Source: Fomitopsis serialis (taxonomy: Eukaryota; Basidiomycota; Agaricomycetes; Polyporales; Fomitopsidaceae). Taken from it: a stretch of 64,000 bases of DNA. Below the pieces are notes generated by a model. That model was not told the DNA's origin. It did no database searches and saw only the letters and a program-made list of their open reading frames with translations. A program made the translations under genes and the position numbers. This document shows, in pieces, positions 47,260 to 58,885 of this stretch; position 1 is the first letter of the stretch; each line of letters starts with the position of its first letter. The stretch lies in NCBI RefSeq assembly GCF_022376445.1, contig NW_025954976.1:372001-436000 (forward strand), in the 5' to 3' direction.

Positions 47260-48668
47260 CCTGCTGCAAGTCTCAACCCGAGGTGGCTAGCGACTCCGGA
47301 ATGCAGGGAGCTAACACGAAGCTGGTTGGGGGTTCTTATAGACTTCCGTAGGTGGTGCGCCAGGCAGGGAAGTACAAGCGTGATCTTCTGTAGGTGATGA
47401 CCTTCTCACGTCTCGCGACCCTATGTACTTGCGGGCACCTCCAACGGGCTTACAAGACGCTTGGTGATGGGATGCCGCTCTCGACCGGCACAGTCGCCAT
47501 GGCTAAAATTGTATTCCGACGATCCCGTCGCCGGTTGAGAAAATCTGACCTTGGGGTTGTGCAGCGCGGGTTCCCGCTCATATGACGATACTGTAGACAC
47601 CGGCACCAAAAACGCGGTCAAGAACTGACGAATCGGCAACGAGGGGTACGGTGGCGCAGCGTGACACCGTGAACGCGCCCCGCAAGAAGCAGCGACCGAT
47701 CATCAGGTTTCAGAGCGGTGCCAATGTTCTGCGAGCAGACGTCGCAAGGAAACTTCGCAGGCCAGATCCGGGCCAGATCGCGCAATATCTTCGGGACCGG
47801 CCAGGGCCTGAAACAGTCTAGATCGAAGTTACAACGAGGAAACCACAAGGCCTCAGATTCACCTTCGAATATGAAACGGATGCCATAGCCTTGAACAGAC
47901 GAAGATTCAGCATTGTGACTAGTCGACACGTAGCCTCGAACGAGGTACGGGGGTACGAGGGCATAGCTGCCAGGCATAGCCCATGTGTAGCCAGCCATCC
48001 GCTGATCGCCCCGCGTTGCGAGCACATAGTCGATTATGGGTAAACTTTGACGACGAGTTCTTCTAAATGAATTTCAATGACAGGCCGAGATCGGTGGAAT
48101 GATGTAAAAGAATCTTAGCTGAATACGGAAGCCTCGCCCACGCTAGGATCGGAATCGGAGGATGAGTGTGGGCCATCGTGGCTTCGTACGTTGCACTTCG
48201 TATTGTCGTAGACTCGGAGATGGGTAGGTAGCACGCACGTTTTCATAAAGCGGGACTACACCAATGCACAGCGGCGTACGCTATAGACGGTTCCTGTCCA
48301 TCAGCCTAAAGTCAGTAGCATACTATGCCGTCTGAGCTAGGCCGGCGCGTTCCATATGCACAATGATGCCACGCCGGCACGCCCAGATTTAACCAGCGGA
48401 CAAAAGTACCGCTCTGCCGAGCTATTTGTGGGGGGTGACATCTCCGCGGTGAAAAGGGCGGTAGTGAGGTTCGTTGCCCGTGAAGCAAACTAAATGTTCT
48501 GGTGGCCTGCCATGACGAGAACGAGAACATGGTGCAGTCACGACGGTTGTTCACATCGACCCTCCTGCCTGCAGCGCACGGTTGCTGGAGATCCAGGGCG
48601 GCTTCAATTTTCAGTTCTCGCCACCCAGAAACATGAGTAGGACAACTGCAATATATTGTCTCGCACCG
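47260..48668. other. Intergenic stretch with unresolved open frames
   Basis: About 1.4 kb without a recognised gene. Two overlapping frames near 47618-48025 look protein-like: a minus-strand frame (GYGIRFIFEGESEALWFPR; LARIWPAKFPCDVCSQNIG) and a plus-strand one (KKQRPIIRFQSGANVLRAD). At most one can be real and neither has a known domain. The remainder shows nothing I can name. Confidence 0.35.
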
Positions 48669-51038
48669 TTACATCCGCTCTGCCTTGAACTTAGATACCC
48701 TCCTCTCCCTGCCAGCCTCGCCCGTCTCGCCCTGACGCGGAGGTGCAGACTCCTTTACCTCAGCCGTCATGACCACGCCTGGACGCCTCCCACCAGCTGT
48801 CACAGGGGTAGTAGGCACAGACATAGATCGCGGAACTGGCAGCTGTTGTGGTTGTGCTGGGGCGGGAGTTTGAAAAGACGGCGAATCGAGTACGAACGAT
48901 TGGAAGGGCGGAGGTTGTACGAATGATGGAGAATCGACGACCATGGACGGCATGAAGGGTGCAGGCACGCCTGGAGGCCTGAAGGATGGTGAATCGACAA
49001 TCATGCTGGGCATCTGGCCTTGTGCCGCCTTCCGCTGAATGGATTCAGGGATGACGGTGGGGCTGTCGTTGTTCTGTCGCTCTGTGGGGCGTGAAGTAGC
49101 GGTGGGCACAGCTATGGGCGTTCCCGGAACTGGCGAGGTGAGTTTAGGAGAAGAACGACTCTTTGTCATCCGAGGTGTCTCGAGGCTCGGAGAAACCGGG
49201 GAGGGCGATTCGCGTTGCTCCGGCTGTGCAAGGCTTAGTTTGAACTTCGAGATCTTCGACCTGGGCTTTGCCGGAGCGAGCGAGTCTTCTGGTAATGGCG
49301 ATTTTGAGAAAGGCGCATCCGCAGATGCAGAGATGGATGGTCCGGATGGAGGAACCCGGGTGCTTGGTCCTGGGTTTGATGCGGTACTGATTTGTGGACC
49401 TATATTCGTCACGTCTCCCCGCGAGAGCAGCTCTATGATAGCTTTGGCCTCCTCCGTTACGTCATCGTCGCTGTCGTCCCCAACGAGCTGATCGTTTTCA
49501 ACTTTGCCCATTCGAACAGCCTTCTTCAGCCCAGACGACTGAGAAGAGGGCAGTACTGATGACCCAAGAGAGTGGGAAGCGAGGGTACTCGAAGACCTTT
49601 CTGTCGCACGTTCAGACTTGAACCGTGATGACGAGGGCTTGGGAGGCAGACTTGCAAGGGTCGCATCGATGGGCACTTCCTGTACATAACATGAGCTAAC
49701 CGTCTGCTAGTGTTTATGAGCGCATTCATACCGGTTGATCCCATTCATGGGCATCCTCGTCATGGGAGTGTGCACGCATAGCACTGTATGCTTCCGCGCC
49801 GATCGCTGCCCGTTTTTCGTAGTAAGCCAGTGCAACCTCCCGCTGATGTTGAGCGTAATCGAAGTCTTCCTCTTGCCAAGTTACAGGCTCACCGTCGTCG
49901 CTCATCTGCTCGACATCAGTAGTATCGGAATCCGATAACGGTGGTTCATTTGCCGTCTGCTCTTCCAGGTCGACGTCTGAGGTTATCACGTCACCGTCGT
50001 CCGAGTCGGCAGGCATCGGCGAGCCTGGGACAGACTCATCATCCGAGTCTGGCTCCACAGACTGAACAGGGGATTCTGCTCGCGCGCCTCCTGGAAGTCG
50101 TTCAACGACATCCATTTTCATGGGTTGCTTGTCCATCTGCGCTCGAGTCAACAGAGACGTCTTGCCTTTTCGTAACCTCGCCAATGCAACATCGCCCCAT
50201 CGCCCTGAACCATCATCCGATGTCTCCCCGTTAGCATCGCTCCCACCACGTCCGTCCGCGAACGAAACGCTCTTCTTCGACTTTCCTTCCTTCCGCTCCT
50301 TCGCGTCAAGTTGCACCTCCTTCTCGGCTCTCTCCTGTGTTTCGATCACGTTGCGAAACAGAGCCTTTCCCATCTTCTTCTGCAGTTCCCTGGCCTTGCG
50401 CAAGCTTTCCAGCTCAGCTTTCGCTGCCTCCTTGCGCTTCTCTAGTTCGGCGCGCCGCCGCTCTCGATCGACGGCCTCATCTCGCTCCTGCTCAATCCGC
50501 TCCTGTTCTTCAAGCTGGTCAAGAATACGCTCGCGTTCGGTTTTTCTGCGTGTCTTCTCTGCTGGCGACAGAGCCCAGTGCGGTAAAAGGTCTGGATCAT
50601 CGAAGATTGGCGGCGAGGCTACGGGGGCAGGAGGACGAGCTGGTACGACGTCCTCCTTGACAGGCTCTACAATGTCGATGATAGGCAGCCCCTCCTCATT
50701 AAGAAGCTAATATGGATATGAGTGCTGCAACCTGGAATGTGCATGACAAGAAACGTACCTCACCCTTCTCGTTCCGCCTCTGGGTCCCAGCAATCGCCTC
50801 GATGTCACTGTCTCCTAGAAGCTCCCCGAGCTTTTCGGAGATCTTTTGGGCTTGGTCGGAAGACAGCCCCTGGCTCGGGCTGCTCGCATCTCCAGGCGAG
50901 ATTGAACTAAGGAGTGCCTGCAGGGCTGCAGTCATATTAATCTGGCGGGCATGACCATCATGCAGGGGCAGGTCACAGACCTTCTACCCTGCCCTCATTC
51001 AGATCTTGTTTTGAGCCTGCCACGGTGGACGAGGTCAT
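48669..51038 (-). CDS. URI/Bud27-like protein (DUF3835-type), mostly disordered
   Basis: The protein resembles the unconventional prefoldin RPB5 interactor family (URI1, yeast Bud27), which helps assemble RNA polymerases and links translation to TOR. The minus-strand ATG at 51036-51038 gives TSSTVAGSKQDLNEGR. A short helical region follows (SSDQAQKISEKLGELLGDSD), then LLNEEGLPIIDIVEPV and a long Arg/Glu coiled coil (near 50380-50560). The most telling part is KKMGKALFRNVIE (near 50330-50370), typical of DUF3835. Acidic segments and a Ser/Pro-rich C-terminus follow, with three VDSPSF copies, ending RRVSKFKAERM at 48669-48671. No full prefoldin fold is evident at the N-terminus, so the assignment is moderate. 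It shares a 246-base divergent spacer with PNO1. Confidence 0.65.
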
Positions 51039-51284
51039 GGCGAACGTAAGAGGTCGGAGAACAGGTGGTTGCAGAACTGTTGTAAGGGTGGCACTGAACG
51101 GTTCACTGAACGCAGGTCCGCTCAAGCGATCCGTCATACGATCGAGATCTGGGTGCCCGGCTGATGCCGAACACAATTTCTGTACCGCAAGGCCGAGTCG
51201 GCATTGGCAAGGTCCTCCCTCACCCTCGCCTGCTCCTCACCCTCAATCCACGATAGCATACTCGCAACTATCTGGACCGTCAGC
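51039..51284. promoter_or_regulatory. Compact bidirectional promoter, URI-like gene / PNO1
   Basis: The two divergent start codons are 246 bases apart. Both products are linked in other fungi to ribosome or polymerase assembly and could be co-expressed from this region; that is an inference from position. Confidence 0.5.
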
Positions 51285-52353
51285 ATGGTGGTCATACACT
51301 CAGAGCCTAGCTCGTCCTCAAATTTGCACAAGAAGAATAGGCGGAAGTTGAGCAGAAAAGTGTCTGCGAAGGATGCTCCCGTTCAAAACGACATAGACGA
51401 TGAGATGGGCGGCGAGTCGGTCGATATCACGGACGTTATTCACGATAACTCGGGTCAACAAGAAGAACAGCAGACCGGGGAGGACGACGAACTCATGATC
51501 GACATGGATCCCTCTTCACTGCCCGCCCAGACATCCGCCCCTACATTCCCCCCTCTTCCCGCTGCTGCCCAACGGACGACATTGAAGTCTGAGATGAGGA
51601 GGATACCTATACCCCCACATCGAATGACTCCGCTGAAGAAAGACTGGGTCAACATCTTTTCGCCTTTGACGGAGATGCTGCAGCTGCAAGTGCGGATGAA
51701 CGTCCAAAGAAAATGCGTCGAGATCAGGGTGAGTATGCCACGCTTCTCCATATAAGTCAGTGCCTTATAGACGATCACCCAGACGTCAAAACATACACAT
51801 GATATAGGTGCCATCCAAAAGGGCGCCGACTTCGTCAAGTCATACGCTCTGGGCTTCGATGTCAACGTGCGTATACTTGTTCCTCGACGCGCGACGCTCT
51901 CTTACCAGACTATTCCGCAGGATGCCATCGCTCTTCTGCGGCTGGACGATCTCTACCTAGATTCCTTCGAAATCAAAGACGTCAAGACTCTGCATGGCGA
52001 CCACTTGTCTCGTGCCATCGGTAAGATCGTACGCTTGGCCATAATCCTCTTCGTCGCATAATCAGTGTGGCTGCCGCAGGTCGAATCGCTGGCCAGGACG
52101 GCAAGACAAAATTCACCATCGAAAACGCTAGCCGGACCCGCATCGTTCTTGCCGATACGTGAGTTTGGAGTTCTCTGTCATAGACACAATATTCACGTTG
52201 AGTCCCCGTAGCAAAATCCATATTCTCGGATCATTCCAGAACATCAAAGTCGCCCGGGACGCCATAGTCTCGCTCATCCTCGGCTCACCGCCTGGTAAAG
52301 TGTATGCTGGATTGCGTACTGTGAGCAGCCGCATGCGGCAGAGGGCTCTGTAG
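51285..52353 (+). CDS. PNO1: PNO1/Dim2, KH-domain factor of small ribosomal subunit assembly
   Basis: Pno1 (Dim2) binds pre-40S particles in nucleolus and cytoplasm and is needed for 18S rRNA maturation. The ATG at 51285 was chosen because [20 protein letters not shown] leads directly into the basic N-terminus. An acidic stretch follows, then [18 protein letters not shown] and [19 protein letters not shown], the first KH-like region. After introns come [36 protein letters not shown] and [14 protein letters not shown]. The second KH domain reads [20 protein letters not shown] and [18 protein letters not shown]. The end, [20 protein letters not shown], reaches the TAG at 52351-52353. Introns near 51730-51805, 51868-51921, 52022-52078 and 52159-52211 all keep the frame. 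Length is about 265 residues, as in the family. Confidence 0.95.
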
Positions 52354-52688
52354 TCTGTATCTCTTTATGTATGTTTCGTTGGAGCTCATTACATGGATAT
52401 TCGCATCAATACAACCCGTAGAGCCAAGACATAACTTGTCAGACACCGGGAAGGCCATTGTGTACGTGGATCAAATCGGCAAAGAGCTATCGTAATTGAG
52501 CTGAATCACCAACACATATGCTGGACTTCCTGTCACATCGGCAGTAGCGCAACGTACGCTGGTAACACGAATTGGTTCGAGTCTTTTATTCGACACGGAC
52601 CGGATCCAAGGCCCCTGATTCACCAGGGCCTGCAATTCCCATCGCTGTCCTTCTACACCTGCGCTACATGGCATTCCTTAGTACTCAA
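52354..52688. other. Intergenic region between convergent genes
   Basis: This 335-base spacer lies between the 3' ends of PNO1 and the BTB gene. A B-box-like GGTTCGAGTC occurs near 52573-52582 but no complete tRNA can be folded around it. Nothing else is seen. Confidence 0.5.
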
Positions 52689-55106
52689 TTATGTACTTGC
52701 CTCTGCTCTATCTCTACCGCTTCGAACCCCTCCACGTCTGGCGTTGTTTGACTTCTTCGGGCTAGTCTCCGTTGCTGACCGAAAAGGGTTAATACTCTTC
52801 GGGCCCTCCTCTGCCTCTTCCATCTTCCACCTATCTTCTACTGGGACGTCGAGCCTCACCGCTAGCTCCTTCAGAGCGTCTTGAGTTCTTGGGAACAATG
52901 CGAACCCACTTCCTTCCCTTAATCTTGCCCTCGCTTCCGCCGCTGCCGCCTCTCTCCTCGCTCTTTCCTCACTCTCTGTTTGTGCCACTGCCACCTCTCT
53001 CCTCATTTGTTCTTCCCTTGCTCTTGCCGCTGACTCTGCCGCTGCCTCCTCTCTCCTCACCTGCTCCTCCCTTGCCCTCCTATCCGCCTCAGCTGCCCGA
53101 GCCCCTGCCTCTGCTTCAGCGGCCGCCGCTTTCCTCCTCGCCTCTTCTTTCTTTGCTCTTGCTTCCACCTCTGCTTCTTGAGCTCTCGCCTCCTCCTCTC
53201 GAGCTCTCGCTTCCGCCTCTGCTTCTCGAGCCCTCGCCTCTGCTTCCTCCGCTGCCTCTAGCTTCGCCTCCCTCTCTACTTCCGCCGTCTCGGCCTCGTA
53301 GTCCATGTCATCGTCCGTTGTCTTATCGCAGTCGCTCGAATAATACGAGTACGTCTCGTCGCTGCTGTCGGAGCGATCGTCGCGCACGCCGTCCCACCAT
53401 TGCTTAGGATCCTCGGCCTCTGGCGTTGTACGGCACTCGGTGGCAGCGACCGCGCGGAAGATATGCATGACGAGAGCTGTAGCATAGGGTCGCTCCCCGC
53501 GCGCCATCTCGTCGATCTTCTCTTCGAGCGCGGAGTCTCTCGTCAGCGTATCCCAGTTCTGCACGAGGAAGGTGACCTCCATCGTACGGACAGGCTCATG
53601 TCTATAGATGGGTTTTCGATTCGTAGTCAGTTGAGCTGCAAGATTGCAGCGCACGCGTCAAGGACGTACCGTGAAGTAAGCGGACTAAAGAGCTCGTCGA
53701 TGATGTTCTTCTCATTGAGTTGTCGGCGCAGGAAAGAGAACGCCCGCTTTTGTAGGTCGTTGAGACCAAGCTTCGTGGTTCAGCGTCAGCATGACAGACC
53801 TATGTGTGTAGGTCAAATCATGGGAGACTCACCTTCACGGCTACGTCGTATAATGCTTTGCAAGACGACGGCGTTGGTCTGTTGGGATATGACTTCTTGT
53901 AATCGGCCAGGAACGAGTCTCGTGCCTCCTTTCCGTTGCTACTCAAAGGGGCGAATACGACGATCCCGGTGTACAGATAGTAGATGAGGGCCTGCCAGCT
54001 ATATGCGGTCGATGTGAGGCGAGGCCGCATACACGTCGACAGACGAAGACGTACGTTCGATGTGCAACCCCTCTCAACAGGATGTCTTCCAGCTTCGTAT
54101 CGTCACCCAGAGATAGCGAACTGAATCCTGTGCTGCTCCCTTCGCTGGCCGTGGTGGCATTGGCTTCGCCGTCAACCAGGACCAGTGGTTCCTCGGTGAT
54201 GTCGGCCTCCGAATCGATCATGTCAGGCAAAGAATGAACCCCTCGAAGCGGCTTGGTCCCGCTGAGGTCCTCTTCGACATTGATATCGTCGTCGTCATAA
54301 TCGCTCTCGTAGTCGCTGAAGGCAGCTAGGTCGTCGATCGCGTTACCGTCGAGACCTGGTGGAAGGCTCTCTGAGTCGCATAGCGCTCCATCCAGCAACG
54401 CAAGACCCTCCTCCCATGCTATGCATTTGAATCAGTACAGCCCGCAATCCCCACAAACTAGAGCCCACGCACAATGTTCAATTTCCTCGCAAGAAGAGAC
54501 TAGGATGTCACGCGGAGCGAATACGCTTTGCGGCCTAGTCAAGGTACCGTCGGGCCTGCGCGCAGAGAACGCAACCCAACGCACGGTCGGGGGCTCCTTG
54601 CTCTCGAGAGACTGGTACAAGAGGTCCAACGCGTCCGGGGACAACCTCGCAGGCGGTGGCGTTAGGCGCGTCAACTTCAACACGGCCATGACCACCAAGG
54701 CATTGTCGCGTCGCAGATTGACGCAATCGTCCAGAAAGCTTGCAGAGAGGACGTTGTCCCATACAAGAACATCACCAGCCGCACGGACATCCCGAGCATC
54801 CTGATAAGAAAACCAGGCAGTCTCGTTGTCTCGAGACCGTCCATCGACCGTCACCTCCACATGCACGGGCTGCAAGAGGTCGTCACTGGCGCATAGGCCC
54901 AGATTGAAGCATGGCCCATGGTCATCGCTCTGGTACGCAGATATTCTGAAGAAGAAGCCTGGTCCAAAGACAGCGGTGTCGTACTGGTCAACACCTGAGT
55001 CCGCGTCGATGAGATTGAACATCGCGCGAAGGTTATCGACGCGAAATTGGAAGACCAGGCGCTCTTCGCAATGCTGAGACAGGATGCTTGCCATGGCGAA
55101 AGACAC
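52689..55106 (-). CDS. BTB-domain protein with a long charged Ala/Glu/Arg helix
   Basis: The protein combines three regions. The minus-strand start at 55104-55106 (or the next Met, four codons on) opens a beta-rich N-terminus of about 215 residues (LVFQFRVDNLRAMFNLIDAD; FGPGFFFRISAYQSDDHGP) that resembles a MATH-like domain. An acidic linker follows (near 54240-54330). The centre is the end of a BTB fold as seen in agaricomycetes: WQALIYYLYTGIVVFAPLSS, LYDVAVK, LGLNDLQKRAFSFLRRQL. The C-terminus holds VRTMEVTFLVQNWDTLTRD and then about 130 residues of almost uninterrupted Ala, Glu and Arg (near 52900-53290), before a basic tail ending at 52689. BTB proteins of this layout may be Cullin-3 adaptors. 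No MATH-specific residues could be checked. Length is about 740 residues. Confidence 0.75.
52905..53285 (-). repeat. Imperfect Glu/Ala/Arg codon repeats encoding a long charged helix
   Basis: On the coding strand the reading is built of variants of EAEARAREEEARAQEAEVEA and RAREEQVRREEAAAESAA, seen at DNA level as repeats rich in CTC, CCT and CTT on the plus strand. The even mix of acidic and basic residues with few hydrophobic a/d positions fits a single alpha helix as well as a coiled coil. Confidence 0.75.
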
Positions 55107-55444
55107 AGAGAGTGGTCACAGAACCACTTGAACGTTGATAGCGTTGAGCGAGCCTGAGCCTGAGAGAAAACTTCAACAGGATGCGAAAGTCAGGATGACT
55201 TAATGGTATCGTGCCACACCGGAAGGTATATGAGGGCACTGTCCTCATGCACAGTGTGCAGGATCGAGGGTCCTGTCTAGCGACTCTTCGTGAGGCTCGT
55301 GGTCGAGGCGAGGCTGCCACGAAGCTCCCATCCGAGCCTTGCCCGAAGCGACCGAGCCCGAAAGATTCTGATGCGACGCCACAGACGCGCTGTTGACGCG
55401 TTGTTTGGCACGCGGCCGAGAGCCGCACGCTCGCCAAACCCAAC
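55107..55444. promoter_or_regulatory. Divergent promoter region, BTB gene / copper radical oxidase
   Basis: This 338-base region lies between divergent starts and must contain both promoters. No clear TATA box or regulator site was found. Confidence 0.45.
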
Positions 55445-57960
55445 ATGCCTGCGCTGCCCATTATCACCGCGATGACTGCCTTCGGGAGGGCGTGTCTCGT
55501 GCGTAAAACGGTCGTGCTCGTGCTCACCGCGTTACTATTCTCCGCTTTCCCTGTGTACACTGCAGACTCGGAGAGGGCCTGGAATGGATTCGTGACGCCT
55601 GGTTCGACCGACCCAACAGCGTTTGTGCCCTACTACGTCCCTCCAGGCGCTCGGAGCTACGATTCGTCGTCTCCGTTTCTTCACTACTCGGGGAGATGGA
55701 AAGACGCGTACTCATCCGCGTACGTCCAGAACACATTGCGGTCTACCTCCGAACCAGGCGCGTCTATGACCTTCAGCTTCACTGGTACCGGGATCGAGTG
55801 GTTCGGCAATCAGGACGCAAGACACGGTATTGCGCAAGTGTACATCGATGGCAGGAAGATGCAGGACGTCGACACGTGGAGCTCCAAGTCCAGGAAGCAG
55901 CAGCGCATCTACTGGAACTTTGACTTGTATCCTGGCAGGCATACCATCAAGATCGTCAATGCTGGGCAGAAGAACGTCGACGCGACCGGCACACTAGTAG
56001 ACATCGATGCTCTCGTTGTGGTTGCTGGCCCCCCGCCTGAGGATTCTTCGGGTGCGGAATACTTGGACACTGCCGCCCAGCCAATCCCAGACTACCCACC
56101 GCTCTTTGACTTCGTATCTGAACCTGATCTCGATAAGGAGTGGACTTTGGCACAAACTGGGCATACCGGTGTCTCGGCCATGCAGCTCTCAATCATCTCC
56201 GAGTCTCACGCGCTCATTGTGGACAAGGTAGAACACAACCCTCTGACCATCGACGGCCATCCTGCATGGGCTGCTCTCTACAATCTCAAGACGCATTCTG
56301 TGACACCTCTGGCTGTGGAATCTAACTCTTTCTGTGCTGGCGGCACCTTTCTCAGCAACGGCACTCTCATCAATGTCGGCGGAAACCCTGTCGTTGAAGA
56401 CCACACCTCTGCCGCTGATTTTGGTGATCTGGACGGGCTACAAGCCATACGTGTCTTGGACCCATGTGAGTCCGACGACGTCTCTGGCTGCGGGCTCTAC
56501 GAGAACCATGCTCGCATTCGGTTGGCTAGTCCTCGCTGGTACACCACTGTACTCCGTATCGCAGACGGAAGCGCGATGATCATAGGTGGCTCGCGCAAGG
56601 GTGGCTGGATCAACAACGTCACGGTCAACAATCCTACGGTGGAGTATTGGCCTTCCAAGACCATCGCTGGCTCGCGTGGAATGCCCATACACCTCCCGTT
56701 CTTGGAAGACACTGTCGGGGCGAACCTCTTCCCGATCGCGTTCTCGCTGCCAGATGGGACAGTGTTCATGGCCGCCAACCAGGACGCAATGATCTACGAC
56801 TGGAAGGAGAACACCGAGCGTCGGCTGCCACGCCTCCCAAACGGCGTGCGCGTCACCTACCCAATGGCCGGCACCGCCGTCCTTCTTCCACTCGCGCCCG
56901 AGACGGGGTACGCTCCTGAAGTCCTCATTTGCGGTGGCTCGACGTTGGACGACACGCAGCCAGGTTACACGATCACCTCGCAAGACCCTGCCTCAACGCA
57001 GTGTGTACGCATGCTTCTGACCGAGGCGGGCATCGTCGCTGGCTGGGTCATCGAGTATATGCCGGAGGCTCGCCACATGCCCGACGCGGTCCTCCTTCCC
57101 ACAGGCGACGTGCTCATCGTCAACGGCGCTGGCTCCGGTATCTCTGGCTATGGCAACGTCGTCGGCCAAATCGGTGCGTCGAACGCGGACAACCCCGTCC
57201 TCACGCCTGTGCTGTACCATCCCGCCGCTCCGCTTGGCCAGCGGTTCTCTCAGGAGGGCATGCCGACGAGCGACATACCGAGGATGTACCACTCTGTGGC
57301 AACGCTTACGCCTAGCGGGGAGGTCATGATCGCGGGGAGCAACCCGAATCTCGACCGGAGCGAAATCGAGTACGGGACGGAATATCGTGTCGAGTGGCTG
57401 GGTCCGCCTTACGTGACCAAAGCGAGACCTGAGATCGTCGAGAAGCCGGAGATCATTGGATATGATGAAGTCGTGTCGTTCAACGTCGCGATCCCGGACA
57501 GCTCGTCCCACAGTGCAGACATCAAGGGTAAGTAGTTGCGCTTGGCCGCATCCCCTCTGTTGACAGTCATCTGCTAGTGGCACTCATGGATCTTGGCTTT
57601 GTGACGCATACTGTTCACGCCAACTCTCGGCTGGTGTACCTCACATCGTCCTTGTCTGAGGATGGGCAGACGATCACGGTGGCTGGTCCTCCGGATGGCG
57701 GTGTATATCCTCCTGGCCCCGGCTTTTTGTACCTCGTCGTGGACGGTATCCCGAGTGTCGGCGCGAAGGTCATGATCGGCGATGGAGAAGATCCACCGTT
57801 TGACGAAGGCGCACTTGCCAAGTAAGTTGTGTCCCACTACCCTATATGCTTGCTGACGGGCCATTACAGTATGCTCGCTGCGACGGAGGTCGATCAGTAC
57901 GAGAAGAGCAAAATGAAGGGCAAAGGCAAGCACAAGACCTCGAAACCGCACTCCGCGTGA
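55445..57960 (+). CDS. Secreted copper radical oxidase (glyoxal/galactose oxidase family, AA5)
   Basis: Copper radical oxidases oxidise aldehydes or alcohols and release hydrogen peroxide outside the cell; in wood-decay fungi this feeds peroxidases. The ATG at 55445 (or 55472) leads to a signal peptide (LVRKTVVLVLTALLFSAFPVYTA). A beta-sandwich-like segment (GIEWFGNQDARHGIAQVYID) precedes the kelch-type oxidase body. The copper-radical residues are all placed as in glyoxal oxidase. Cys297 lies in NSFCAGGTF and Tyr366 in SPRWYTT, the crosslinked pair. Tyr615 and His616 lie in RMYHSVAT, and a later His in GFVTHTVHAN follows an intron near 57528-57577. The last exon gives a Lys-rich tail (KSKMKGKGKHKTSKP) ending at 57960. 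It has about 810 residues and no WSC repeats. The substrate cannot be told from sequence. Confidence 0.92.
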
Positions 57961-58077
57961 AGTTTCAGGCGACGACGACTTCATGTGAACACTTCTACTT
58001 TGCACAGCCCACTACTCATTCGCTTTGTTAGCTATCTCCGTAATGTGTCTACCCTAATGCACAATTCTATTGGTATT

Positions 58078-58885
58078 CTATCGATCGATGACGTCTGCGT
58101 TGGTCTGCACCAAGTCAACCTTCAAATGCGCAGTGTCCGAATAGCTAACCAATACCGCCTCCCCACTGTCTAGTATGTCTATCACCGATATCGACGCGTT
58201 CCAGCACTTGCCATTTACCACTACTCCTTCAGCGCATTTCATCTTACCGCTCCCGAGCAGGTTCCCGATAAGCCTCGAGATGTAGCCTCCGTGCGAGACG
58301 ACGAGCAGGTCTGCCGGGAGCGATTTCCCGTGCACGGGATCTTGCTTGACGAGGGACTCGACGTAGGCCAGGATGGTACCGTTCCACCATTGTGCTGCGC
58401 GCAGGCTAAAATCGCTGAGCTGTTCTGCGTTTGCAGGCGCAGTGGGTCTGCGTCCTTCGAGCTTCTGACCCTCCCAGTCTCCCAGGTTCTGCGCGATTTG
58501 GCACAGATCAGAACAGAAGTTCGTTCGACCATGATCAGGTGTGCTCACTCGTTCTCGCAATGCTGCGTGTTTCTCCAGCAGCACTCCTGGGTGCTTCTGC
58601 AGTATGATCTCTGCGGTCTGCGATTGTCCGAATTTGTATCAGTTGCCCCCTTCCACGGTCGCTCCGAAATGCTTCGTGCCGCACCTTGGCTGCCCGATCT
58701 AGATCACTACTGAACGCCCTCGCAAAGCCCACCGTCTCAAGTGCACCCGCCGCCGCCTGGGCCTGGTCTAGCCCGGCGGCATTGAGGTGGGTATCGCGCT
58801 GTCCTTGCATGATGCCCAGCCTGTTCTCGTTTGTCTCGCCATGGCGGACGATATAGATCCTCGCCAGGACCGCCGCCGCTGCCAT
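58078..58885 (-). CDS. Histidine phosphatase (phosphoglycerate mutase-like)
   Basis: This is a small branch-1 histidine phosphatase of the phosphoglycerate mutase superfamily. The minus-strand ATG is at 58883-58885. The phosphohistidine motif follows directly: IYIVRHGETNENRLGIMQGQ. After DTHLNAAGLDQAQAAAGALE and FSSDLDRAAK, an intron joins to TAEIILQKHPGVLLEKHAAL. Another intron joins to RNLGDWEGQKLEGR, which holds the catalytic acid region. The second His lies in LLVVSHGGYISRLIGNLL. The stop is at 58078-58080, only 118 bases from the convergent oxidase gene. Length is about 235 residues. The sequence is closest in style to fructose-2,6-bisphosphatase/TIGAR-type or broad-specificity phosphatases; the substrate is unknown. 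Confidence 0.9.

Noticed and set aside
52545..52600. Possible tRNA around the B-box-like GGTTCGAGTC
   Set aside because: No matching A box, anticodon stem or acceptor stem could be paired around it.
52889..53407. 172-codon plus-strand Leu/Pro/Ser frame
   Set aside because: It is the antisense of the Glu/Ala/Arg repeat of the BTB protein; the Leu/Pro composition is a by-product of the repeat.
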